Of a DNA stretch of 64,000 nucleotides, positions 1 through 10,716 are shown one piece after another. Made by a program: the position numbers and the translations under genes. Positions within the stretch are counted from its first letter, which is position 1; each line of letters opens with the position of its first letter. The stretch is from Hsuehochloa calcarea (lineage: Eukaryota > Streptophyta > Magnoliopsida > Poales > Poaceae), in the NCBI GenBank assembly GCA_036346395.1, contig CM070601.1:5587383-5651382 (forward strand). The letters are read 5' to 3'. Under the pieces are notes generated by a model. That model made no database searches. It saw only the letters and a list, made by a program, of their open reading frames with translations, and was not told the origin of the DNA.

Positions 1-1314
1 TACAAAGAAGATGCAGTGTGGAAGAAGCGCGGCAGCCTTGAAAGCTTGGGGCGGCGGATCTGCAATGGCTGAAGAAATAGCAATGAGCGGCAATGCCGCC
101 ATGCATAAGGCAATTCCTATGCTTCTATTACTGATAATAAATTTATGGACTCGTATGGCTAAGACGAACTCAAAAATTAAGTGCTACGGACTTGGATGGA
201 CGCAATGGAAGCAACGGACACAAAGCAGGAAAAACCTAAGGATAACTAGCAGCAACAATAGAAGAATAGCAGCAGACACTAGCTTAACTAGCAGCAAGGG
301 AAGACGGCTCCCATCCTCCTAATCAAACCCATAAAGATGTCCATAAATTTCCACCGCAGAAGCACCAGTGCTTTCCACTGATAATGTCATCGACCTCCCT
401 CTTTTCACAACCGAGCATCACAACCCAATCAGAACCAAAAGCTATCACCAAAAGCCATCTCTCCTCAGCAGAAGAGCAAAGAGGCAGCGACGGAGGCCCG
501 ACCGAGAGGAAAGCAAAAAGGAAGGCTCGGATTTGCCACTCCCCTGAAGCCGCCATTGGAAGAAGAGGCCAAGGAGGGGCGCCGGGTGGAGGGCGCGGAA
601 GCTCCGGCGGCCCGAAGCTGAGCGGGGATGTCAGGGGAGCCCGAGGTCGAAGAAGAGGCCGAGGAGGCGGCGTGAGCGGCCGAGGCGGCGGCGAGCGGTT
701 CGGTAGAGGCGACAACCGCGTCGCCGAAAGCAGATTCGCCAAAGCCGCGGGCCGACGAGCCCGAGGCGATGGCGAGCTCGCGAAGCTCGACGAAGATCAC
801 AATACCGAGGCGGCGGCCGAGGAGCCGACGAGCAACGCGGAGTTGGGGAAGATGACGAGGAAGGCGGCGGCGACGTCTTCCTGGCACTACCGGCGAGCAT
901 CGAGGAGAGCCGGGTGACGGCGACCGCCCGATCCAAGGAGGCGATGGAGGTAGGCGGTGATTCGCACCGCGGTAGACGGCGTTAAGGTCGGCCTCCACAA
1001 GCCGACGCAAAGAGGCGGCCATGACGCGGCGACCTCCTCGCTTCGATGTCCTCGAGAGGAGGCGCCAAGCGGCGTGAGCAGCGCTGGCGCCGTGATGGCG
1101 CGGAGGAGATCGCCTCGAGGTCTTGGTGGTGTCGACAAGAAGATGATGTTGCAATGGGCACGAACCGAATCGCGACACCGCGTTGAGGAAGATCCGGTTG
1201 TAGACAGAGGTCGCCGTTGAGCAGGCCACCCCCGGGAGTGGAGATTGCTCTTCCCGGGGGCGGCGGCAGTGGAAGCTAGGAGGCGCAGCTACAGTAGACC
1301 GGTAAACCCTAATT
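1..1314 (-). mobile_element. Internal region of a minus-strand LTR element
   Basis: This stretch lies inside the element whose 5' LTR and primer-binding site sit at 1315-1463, and it runs off the left edge of the window. It contains an open frame from 1361 to 465 on the minus strand (298 residues, starting inside the LTR), but that frame is Ala/Arg/Ser/Pro-rich and I see no gag zinc knuckle, protease, reverse transcriptase or integrase motif. The GC-rich part (about 480-1270) looks like non-retroviral filler or captured host sequence. The 3' LTR must be outside the window because no second copy of the LTR start occurs in 1-1325. Product unknown. Confidence 0.45.
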
Positions 1315-1325
1315 CTCTGATACCA
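1315..1325 (-). other. Primer-binding site (tRNA-Met type)
   Basis: On the minus strand the 11 bases read TGGTATCAGAG, the classical plant initiator-Met-tRNA primer-binding site. They directly abut the LTR end with no spacer. Confidence 0.8.
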
Positions 1326-1463
1326 TGTTAGGAATTGTGTGTATCTATTGAAGAGGCCCAAATGACAATATATATAGAGTACAAGAGATAGATAAGGATA
1401 TGTTAGAGATATATTCTATCTCTAATATATGTCTAGTACCCTATCTCTAATATATCTCTAACA
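1326..1463 (-). repeat. 5' LTR, 138 bp, of a small (TRIM-like) LTR element
   Basis: On the minus strand it begins TGTTAGAGATATATT and ends CAATTCCTAACA, giving the canonical TG...CA ends and a short terminal inverted repeat (TGTTAG/CTAACA). It contains a TATATATA box and repeated AGAGATA motifs. The PBS follows directly. At 138 bp it is in the range of TRIM elements. The candidate target site next to its outer edge is TCCAC (1464-1468), which cannot be confirmed without the other LTR. Confidence 0.75.
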
Positions 1464-2603
1464 TCCACAATGCCAGATTATCCATATTCTGCCTAGTGGC
1501 TAATGGCTCTGCGCTATGGCTGACAATCACGGCCCATGCGGATAGGAGCTGAAAGCGGACGAGATTCCAAAGTGAAACATGCACATGTTTATCTTTTTCC
1601 CGGCATAATAACAAGATAATCTCATCTTATTGATGTTGCATTTAAGTTACATTGAGATTATACATGAGGAGGTTCGAGTTTGTTATGTTGTGCATGCGTT
1701 GGCAGCTAGTGGAGTACAGAATTGGAGCACCTCTGTACTGATATGATGGTACTACTTTCTAGTCTAGCCTGACGAGCTAGCTCACTTGCAAGAAATAAAA
1801 CATGAACACGCTTGATTGTTCCTGATTTGTGTGCAGATAGGTGTTTTGATGCTGTGAGATATTCGATGGGAATGGGATCTATCTTCTTGTTGGCCCGCAA
1901 TATACTGAACAAGCAGCTGACAATCTGCAACCAGTGAGCCAGTAAAATTGGTTGCCATTTTCGTTGAGAACTCGAGATCGACAACACTTGTATTGTGTTT
2001 CTCGAAAATGCGCATTCTACATTGTTTTTGTGCGTGTGCATATATACATATTTGATAAGTTCACTACGTATAATTTTACTCTTTGTAGTGTGCGCATTTG
2101 ACTTGTCTCATACGAGATAACCATTGAACTAATCCAATGTGTGTTCTAATACTTCTGGAGTCTAGATGCATATGTTAGGAATAGAGAGATGCACATTGAA
2201 AACATGTGTGCACAACTGGAAAAGGCTCAATATACTGAAACTGCACAACCACCTGAACCTCGCTAGCTTGGAGCAATAGACTGAAATTTGTTCTAGTACT
2301 TGCAGTAAATGTTACATTACAAGCAATGCAGAATTGCAACGCAACAGAAGGAAACACAGGAGCTAATCACTCAAAACACATTGACTCAATGCATTGTACA
2401 ACCTCGTTTCTCTGGCCTCCAGTATTGTGGTTATGCATCTCCAGCAAGAGAACCTCTTTTGATTGTACAGAAGCTAGGGCGGCATCAATTCAAGCTTCTG
2501 AATCCCGATGGTGAGGAGCCAAACAGAAGATTGGCGATATATGTCGAAGTTTTGACCCTTGCGAACAAGGTATGCTGAAGCCCGCAAGCAGACAGCAAGT
2601 ATT
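1464..2603. other. Intergenic, 3' flank of RAD51A
   Basis: AT-rich sequence with no convincing gene. A plus-strand frame at 2309-2578 (89 residues) and a minus-strand frame at 1706-2041 (111 residues) show no recognisable domain. The last few hundred bases before 2604 are the likely RAD51A 3' UTR. Confidence 0.5.
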
Positions 2604-5600
2604 TTAGTCCTTGACATCTGCGACGCCTTCAGATGCTAGCTGAAACCTTGCTTCGGCTTCAGCCAGGCAGGGAGAGCTTATTACTTTACAGATTCGCTCC
2701 TCCCCTCTTCCCTTGCGAAGAGCAAGCCTGATACACAGTATTGTCATGTTATATGGGTAGGAACGGAACAGAAGTTGGGATATAGATATCTGATTAGCAT
2801 GCTCAGTAATGGACCTTGTTGTGGAAGCATGAGCCATGATGTTTCCGCCGATGGGCTTGATCTGTGGCCCAGCAAACATTGCAGAGCCATCCACTTGTGC
2901 TACTACTTGATTGGTGATAACCACAGCCACTCCAAACTACAGAGAACAATCAAACCAAATTTAGCATATCCAAACATGCATAAGGGCAATAGCATGCGAC
3001 TATGGTTAGTCAGCCGAGGTAAACATCATGTTTCTTTTTCAACGAAGACAGTAGGTAAGAGAACTCAACAGTGTAAACATCATTTTATTATTTGGATGAA
3101 AGCTGAGATCTAACCGAAGAGTAAAGGCTTCACGATATGTTGATGGTAAAAAAGAATTAACTTACTGACCTCATCTGCCAACTTCTGAAGACTCCTCAGA
3201 AACTTAGCCATATGCATTTGCCTTGCTGATAGCTCCCCTCTACCTGAGAAATCAGTTCTGTATAGAGCTGTGGCACTGTCTACAATCATGAGAGCAAACC
3301 TGCACATATGGATATCATAAATCAGAAATTTGAGGAACAGCTAGCTCAAGATTATGTTACTAGTCTGCACAACATACATATATTGAAAAGCAAGGATAAT
3401 AGGCATTGGCTATGTTAGGGAATGCAGCAAATAAACATGCCGTGTAAGCAGAATTTAATATAAGTAGCATTTGACAAAATAGCAGGTGCTGCAAAACAAA
3501 TTTTAGCTCATGTCAATATGGCCTGATATGATCAGGTCTAATAAAACAGAATTTATCATCATTATTAGACTTAAAGTAAGTATTAATTACTCAGGGACAT
3601 TAAGATCTTTTATTCAATGCATATAAAGTGAAAACTCAGAATATCACAGCTGTAAATAGAAATAAAGTTTAGTTGTAAATAGAAATGAAGTTTAGTCCGA
3701 TGCAAAAGTGACATGCATACTTTAATCTCATACATTGTTACATGGATTGAAAGTATCACTAGAGAAGGTAAAGTTTGTTGACATTCCATGATCCCTTTGA
3801 TTCATAAGGAGAAATAACCATATCAATATTAAGCTTACCTACTATTATTAGGCACTTATGCAAATCAAGTGAAGTTCAGAGATACACTCCAAAGTAAAAG
3901 ATGAACTTGCCTGGTCTCAATCATCATTGAAGCTGCCTCCAGCAAAAGTCTAGATTGATGATCAGTATTATAAGCTCTAGCATAAGCCACATTCTCTAAT
4001 ACATCAGCACCATTCAATCCAAACCTAGAATTCAGTATTCACTTGTTTAGCAATCAAACTTATGTTAGAACCCAAAATAATCACTATAACTAAGGCATCA
4101 CCTGTCAGCTATCTGGAGGAGCCTTTGTGGTCTGAATGTCCCTCTGCATCAATGTACAGAACCTTTCCTTCACCACCACCTTGGTCCAATGGAAGCTGTA
4201 ACATATATCATTAACATACATAAGCTTAACAACAGGATTCAGGTGTCAAACGAAAAGAAGAGGTGGATAAATAAAATGTCACCTGACATGTAACACATAG
4301 GGTGTGGCACAATTGAGTCTTCCCTGAGCGGAATTCACCATATATTTCCGTGATAGATCCTGTTTCTATTCCCCTGTTGAAGGTAGGTCAAAACAGAATT
4401 GCTCAATGATCACAACTCACTAGTACAATTCTGCAGAAAAAAGAAAACCATAAAGCTACCCATTACCCTCCAAGATCTTATCAAGCTCTCTCGATCCAGT
4501 TGTAACCTGAATAATCTCCAGCCTCTGTGCATGAAGTTGGCTAGCACTTGTAAATCCCAATGGAACTTGCTTCGATGCTGCAAAAGTTTTGCAGACAGTT
4601 AGGAGTTTTACAGTGTGCAATACATTTTCCATACAACAGAGCCGCATGATTACTTGCCTGCTTCAATTATCTTGTCGACCTTGGCTTCACTAATTCCTTT
4701 GATTTGCAAAAGATCTTTCCTTGGAGTGTAAGCCACAGACTCAACTGTGTAGAGACCAGCATCTTTGAGCTTTTTCACATCAAGTGCGGCTATTCCAGAT
4801 GCCTTGACCACAAATTACACACAGAGTTAATGATAATAAGGGAATGGACTTGGATATCTGTTGTCAAGAAATGGACACTAGTTAATCACTAACTACAGCT
4901 AAAAAGTTTTTTAGATGGCACTGAACATAGGAGCATCGAAAGCACCCAAGCTAACTTGCAAACACCATCTTAACAGCCTTGGCTAATTCACATAAGCAAC
5001 TTCGATAAACAGAAATAGCACAAAACGTTATTTCTAGTACATGTTATCTGCTCTGCTTGAAGAAATCATACCATTAAGCAATGTAATGCATTTCAACCCC
5101 TTTTCACATAACAAATTCCTCATTTTGACATACTGTTCATTCTGGAAAACTGATGAGTCTGAAATATTGTCGTCTTTGATAAATTCACATCTGCAACATC
5201 AAAATAATTCGCAACTACTAGTAACAGCAATTTTCCCAAGAAACACTAGATAGTGACTTCACACCCCATTTTCAGAAGCAAGAGTCCACCCGAGAGCCTA
5301 ACCATGATGCCAAAGCGAGAGAACACCATCTCAATTCTCAATTCAGCTTGAAATGTATTAAACATTGAATAAAAACTAAATCCTAGTGCCAATTCTGGGG
5401 GGAAACGACCAAAAGGTCAGCATTTCAGGAAAAAGCCTAAGCGCAAGGATCGCCCGTCTCAACTCTTACAAATCAAGAACTTAGGGTTTGTGAACCAAGA
5501 ATTGCAAAACAACCGCAATAAACGGGGAAACCCCCATCCCAGTTCAACATCGAACGACCCGGAGATTCCAAGAAAGGCTCGACCAAGAATCCGCGGAAAC

Positions 5601-5979
5601 ACAAAGCCCGGCCGCAGGGCCAAACCCGGCGGGGGCGGAAATTCCAAGAAAGTCTCGACCTTGACGCCATTTAGGGGATAAAAAATCTAGCGTTCGTTCA
5701 CCAAGAATCTAACACAGCACGAACACAACATAACCGCAACCCCAAATTGCTACGAACACGTCTCGATTCTCCCACACGCGGACCAGAAACCCCCAAGAAA
5801 GACTCGACCTTGGTGACGCCATCTGGGGGGAAGAAACGGACCAAGAAGTCGGTTAGGGTTTCGGCGGTGGGGCGAGTCAGTACCTGGAGCTGCTCGATGG
5901 GGAAGGGCCCCTGCTCCACCTCCCCCTGCTGCTGCTCCGCCTCCGCCGCCTTCTGCTGCGCCGCCGCCGACGTCGACAT
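2604..5979 (-). CDS. RAD51A: RAD51 recombinase, nine coding exons
   Basis: RAD51 polymerises on single-stranded DNA in the nucleus and catalyses strand exchange in homologous recombination. Exons, in transcript order: 5979-5884, 4802-4658, 4577-4467, 4373-4283, 4195-4102, 4024-3911, 3299-3170, 2936-2815, 2727-2604. The start MSTSAAAQQK is followed by the helix-hairpin-helix region (KDLLQIKGISEAKVDKI), Walker A (GEFRSGKTQ, exon 4), Walker B (LMIVDSA, exon 7), loop L2 (GGNIMAHASTTR, exon 8) and the C-terminal GVADVKD. Introns 2 and 6 use GC donors; the other checked donors are GT. Exons total 1,027 nt, two short of 342 codons. One base is missing at the exon 3/4 junction (exon 4 edge, a C-run at 4371-4374 on plus) and one in exon 5 near 4139 (the AEGTFRP motif). 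As written, the frame breaks. Rice has RAD51A1 (chr 11) and RAD51A2 (chr 12), and I cannot separate them here. Divergent from PAE1. Confidence 0.93.
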
Positions 5980-6454
5980 GGGTCCCACTCGCAGCGAGAG
6001 AGAGAGGGGGGGGGGGGTGCCGGGGGGTGGACTGGTCGGTGGGTTTTTCTCTCTCCCTACTTTCTCTGCGCGTTCGAAATGAATGGGAGGGCGCCAAGGC
6101 GGAGTCGGAGAAGCTTTTATTGGAACACATATGGGCCTACAAATGGGCCTAGTAGTGGTTTTCACGGGCCGAGATAAAGCCCAGGTAAGCCTGTTGGGCG
6201 AAGCCCGATATGCGAGACGAACCCGAGAGCCCGTGTGGATGCCAAGCGGGGCCCACATGTCGGTGACACGGAACACCACCCCGTTCCCAGCTCGCAGTCT
6301 CGACTCTCGACTTGGTTCCCAAGAAGAACACCAGCCTCCGCTCCGCAGAGTGAAAAGGCCCCCGAGCTCTCGAAACTTGGCAACAATCTAAAGCGAAAAA
6401 GAGTGAAAAAAGCCCACTTCTTGCTCGATCTCCGCGTCCGCCGCCGCCGACACC
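5980..6454. promoter_or_regulatory. Bidirectional promoter of RAD51A and PAE1
   Basis: Only 475 bp separate the two start codons. Two plus-strand TGGGCC motifs lie at 6132-6137 and 6144-6149, and AGCCCA (TGGGCT reversed) at 6178-6183. These are site II-type elements (TGGGCY), known to be bound by TCP factors in promoters of growth and housekeeping genes. A G-run and GA-rich tract at about 5995-6020 lie in the RAD51A leader, and no clear TATA box is seen. The layout suggests shared control of two proliferation-linked genes; that is inference. Confidence 0.65.
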
Positions 6455-9400
6455 ATGTTCCTCACAAGGTAATCGAATTCTCTCCCAGGAAAGCTTCAGT
6501 TTTTTCCCTACCTAGATTCGATCTGTGGTTGTGTTGGGCGACGATGTGGCTGATTTTTCTTGGGATTTTCTTGGTGTTTTTTGTTGTTGTTTTGTGTGGG
6601 GGCGCAGGACGGAGTACGACCGCGGGGTGAACACCTTCTCGCCGGAGGGGCGGCTGTTCCAGGTCGAATACGCCATTGAGGCCATCAAGGTGAGATTTCT
6701 TTATTGTTTTTTAGTTTCTTGGATCAAATCCGAACTGTGGAGACGCTGGGGTGTTAAGTTGTGTGAGGTTAGGTGTAGGAAGGCGCTAGATTTGCGAGGT
6801 TTTAGAGGGTGATTTGGACGCAAATCTGAACCCCAGGTGGTTGGATTTTTAGGATGGAACTGTGGATCTCTGAATTCTGGTTGGGATTCGTTGGGAGGTT
6901 TTAGTCTGTGTATGGCACCCAAAGTATGGCACCTTTAGGCTTTAGTGTGATATATCACTGCTTTTACTCGTCAATTTGATGTGCGCCTCGTCGCATGTAA
7001 GTAATGTTTATGATGCTGATCCTGTTGCTATGGATTGCAGTTGGGTTCAACTGCAATTGGGTTGAAGACCAAGGATGGTGTTGTCCTAGCTGTCGAGAAA
7101 CGTGTGACCTCGCCGCTGCTGGTAATTGCGCCTTTACTTATTACTTCTTTTGAGATGCTATAATGTTTGGTCAATTGTATAATCACAAAACGTGCATTTG
7201 GATATGTAGTTGTAAGCGTTGCTGGCTGAACATATTTATTATGGATTTCCTTTTATCTGGATGATGTTTGCATTCTCATGGTTGTCCAGCAAGAGAAATC
7301 TTATGCTTAGGTAGGTGAGGTCCTTTGGGATGATCCTTTTAGACATGGATGCTGGTGGTGGTGTTGCTCCTCGAAATCTTGCAGTTTGTATTTTCACAAG
7401 ATTTGTCTGTTCCAGGCTCCATCTTACAAGAGGATGTAGATACTGTTGATGGTAGGACTAGTTTTGGTGCATGTTACACAAATTTATGCAAGTGTTACCA
7501 AACAAAGCCATGCTGCCAAACACTGACACCATATCCAAGTATTTGACATGAGAAGGCCTGGAATCAATTGATTCACAGATACTTTTATTTCTTTTGAATT
7601 TTAAAAATAAAAAAGAAGATACTACTTTGAAACTCTAGATGTTACCATTTAGCAGCCTTTTTCCATTGATGCATGACTGTTCATTATCTTTCAACAAATG
7701 ACCTAGCTTGTTGTTTCTCATCTTTACTTACCTTTATGGGTCGTTGGTCATCTGATAATTGATTGAATCTTGCTCTCTGCATACTGTATTGTACTATTGT
7801 CCCCCTATGTCAGAGCAGTTGATTTTTTTCTTGTATTGATAAAATGTAGAGCTTTTAACACTGTATTTTTGCCAATAACTGGGTTGTGTTAATTTATCAG
7901 AAACTACCCGATACCTATATGTATTAATAAAAGCTAACTTGCATGATGCTGACTGAACTTGATGTTACCATTTTTACAAAGGATGTAGTAGGCACCATTC
8001 AGCTTTTGGTTTTATGTTTATAGGCTGTGCCATGTGCAAATTGTTAAATAATTCACATTATCTCTGCTTTGAATATACAGGAACCAAGCAGTGTGGAGAA
8101 AATCATGGAAATTGATGAGCACATAGGCTGTGCGATGAGTGGCCTTATTGCTGATGCTAGAACACTTGTTGAGCATGCTCGTGTTGAGACTCAGGTTCGT
8201 TCTTGGGCTATAATATAACATGTTTTACATCTTCTGATCCTTTATCTGTTAATCTCACTTGATGTGTTCACAATCAGAATCATAGATTCTCATATGGGGA
8301 GCCAATGACAGTAGAATCTACTACACAAGCTATCTGTGACTTGGCTCTGCGCTTTGGCGAAGGTGATGAAGAGTCAATGGTGAGCCTCTTTTACTCTTGT
8401 TGTTGTAACACAGTGAAAACAAATCTTGCACACCCGCAGAAGATGAGAAACAAGATTATTCAGCGGCACAATCCTTTTATCATTTTTCATCCTCTTTTGA
8501 AAAGGAGTCAACACCATATCTTTCATCACTGCACATGATTTGATGGCTGTCTGCTTTTTTTTACAGTACTGTTTTTATTGTGGAGGGAACTGAACATCTA
8601 GTACAAGGTTTAGGTGGTGTTGTTAATCCTATAATAACCACTTTGAGTAGAGATAACTATTAAATTATATGAAACAAGGAGTTTGTGAATCTAGACCAAT
8701 CCTGGCTGCATTTTGTTTGGTTCTTTCATTTCTAACTTTATCTTATTAAGGGTGAAGGTTGACCTATGAATTAATTTGTTAAGGTGTAATTCAAAAACAC
8801 CCCCACTAGTCAAAGCAATTTTGATACCCCCTACAAATTGTTTTTGTTGCATTTGACAACCCATTTTTTCTTGCATTTATCCACCTACTGTATATTTCCG
8901 GCCAATTGTCTAACTGGGTTTATCCAAATCGTAATTATCCCATTTATTAATAGAGTAGGGTTCTGATATATTTGATTGTTTTCTGCAGTCAAGACCATTT
9001 GGAGTCTCTCTCCTTATTGCTGGTCATGATGAGAATGGACCCAGCTTGTAAGTGTTGATCCCTTTAACTGAGTGGTTTGGGTTGTCAGTAACTGTTATTT
9101 TGATAATAAACGTTTTGCAGTGGTCTGCTTTATTTTTTGCTTTGAAACAATAGTAGTAGCATGTTTTGCATGCACTTTTGTTGCCTTTTTGTAGACTACC
9201 ATGTTAATTGCCATCAAAATATCTCTGATATGCTGCTACCATTTGTCCCCAGTTCTCATGAGCAGAACTATTGCCTGTATTGTTGCAAGTCACTAAGTAC
9301 TTGTCCTGGAAATTATCTGAAAAATAGTGAAGTCCTGTAACTAATGATCAAGAGTTGCCCAAATTTCCATTTCCATCATCCTTTTGGTTCGTTTTTTTTC

Positions 9401-10716
9401 TCAGTTTAAGTTGATGTGATAAAGATCATCATATTTAACTGCTGAGGTTTTTTATCTGCCCTGTATAGCTAGTTACTTTTCTTTCAATATTCAATCTGTT
9501 TTTACATCCTGTAAGTTGGCATGATATTGGTTTATACTCAGTCAGAGTTGATATCTGAAACCTGGCTTATCAAAGAGGAGTTTATTGTCCATGGTTCTAT
9601 AGGTTATATATTTCATCCATATGTTTTATCTCTAGTTTTTGCATTAGAAAAGCAGTTATGTCCCTGCGTCCTGGTAAGTGACAAGTATTGTGTATTTCAT
9701 GTTAGCTGAGGTTGTTGATTTTTCAGTAGCGATAAGTATTTTGTTCAGGTCATGCACTTGAAACAGCTCCTTCCTTTTTTATGCTTTGCTTACTCTGCAA
9801 TCATGGCATCTTTTTCTGTCAATGTTGTGAGACAAGCATTACATAATTCTTTTTGTCATAATCAGTTTACAAAGTGAACTGTACCTTGCTTCTAATAATT
9901 CATGCATCAATTCCTGTGTGTTGCAGGTACTACACTGACCCATCTGGGACCTTCTGGCAATGCAACGCCAAGGCAATTGGATCGGGCTCTGAAGGAGCTG
10001 ATAGCTCATTACAGGAGCAGTACAATAAGGTACTATACATTTAAGCTAATCGTACAGTTCTGAAGAGCAATAACAAATAGGGATAGACCCAGAAGGTAGG
10101 TGTAAACATGTAAACCACTTTGGTTTGAGCACCAAATGAACATGAAATGTTTTCAAATTTTTTTAGGAAATATGCTGCCTATGAGCCCTAGTGATAGAAT
10201 TGCACAGTAAGTTTGGATCCAAATTTGAAGTTGCAGTCGTACAGACCTTTGTGACCTATGGCATCAAAGCTAGTTACATGGTTTTAAGGGCATTACACCG
10301 ATTGAAGTACTGCTTATAAGTCTTAATTTTGCTATCCACATAGAATTACCAAGCAAGATTTGGTTTCACTATTTGACTGGGCCCCTTTAGTTGATGAGAA
10401 CATGTATACAGAATTTTGATGCTTTATGCATGAAAAATATTGAGAACGGCATATTGCTGTCATCTTGATGCAGGAACTGACCTCGGGAGGCGGAGACCAT
10501 AGCTCTCTATCTTGAAGCAGGTTATGGAAGAAAAGGTATGGTATCTCAAGCAACTTCATATTTCATTTCTCGGTTCTATAAAACCATTTCACAGATATAT
10601 GAGCTCTATCTCATTCTAAACAGGTAACTCCTAACAACGTCGATATCGCAAAGGTTTCTCCCAACTACCACCTCTACACCCCCGCAGAGGTTGAAGCTGT
10701 CATCGCACGTTTGTGA
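6455..10716 (+). CDS. PAE1: 20S proteasome alpha-5 subunit, nine coding exons
   Basis: Structural subunit of the outer ring of the 20S proteasome core, acting in cytosol and nucleus. Exons: 6455-6468, 6608-6689, 7041-7121, 8081-8194, 8278-8379, 8989-9047, 9927-10029, 10474-10535, 10624-10716. The start MFLTRTEYDRGVNTFSPEG leads into the alpha-type N-terminal signature (YDRGVNTFSPEGRLFQVEYA, about residues 8-27). The body contains SGLIADARTLVEHAR and RFGEGDEESM, and the end is YHLYTPAEVEAVIARL. Exons total 710 nt, while the family length of 237 residues needs 714. Exon 8 lacks two bases after the ELT codons (10474-10482) and two more near 10503-10510. Read literally, translation stops about nine codons past ELT and loses the C-terminal helices, although the last exon is perfectly conserved. 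I expect sequence error or a recent lesion. Confidence 0.93.

Noticed and set aside
384..917. 177-residue plus-strand frame in the LTR element
   Set aside because: Arg/Gly-rich shadow in GC-rich sequence opposite another frame; no domain.
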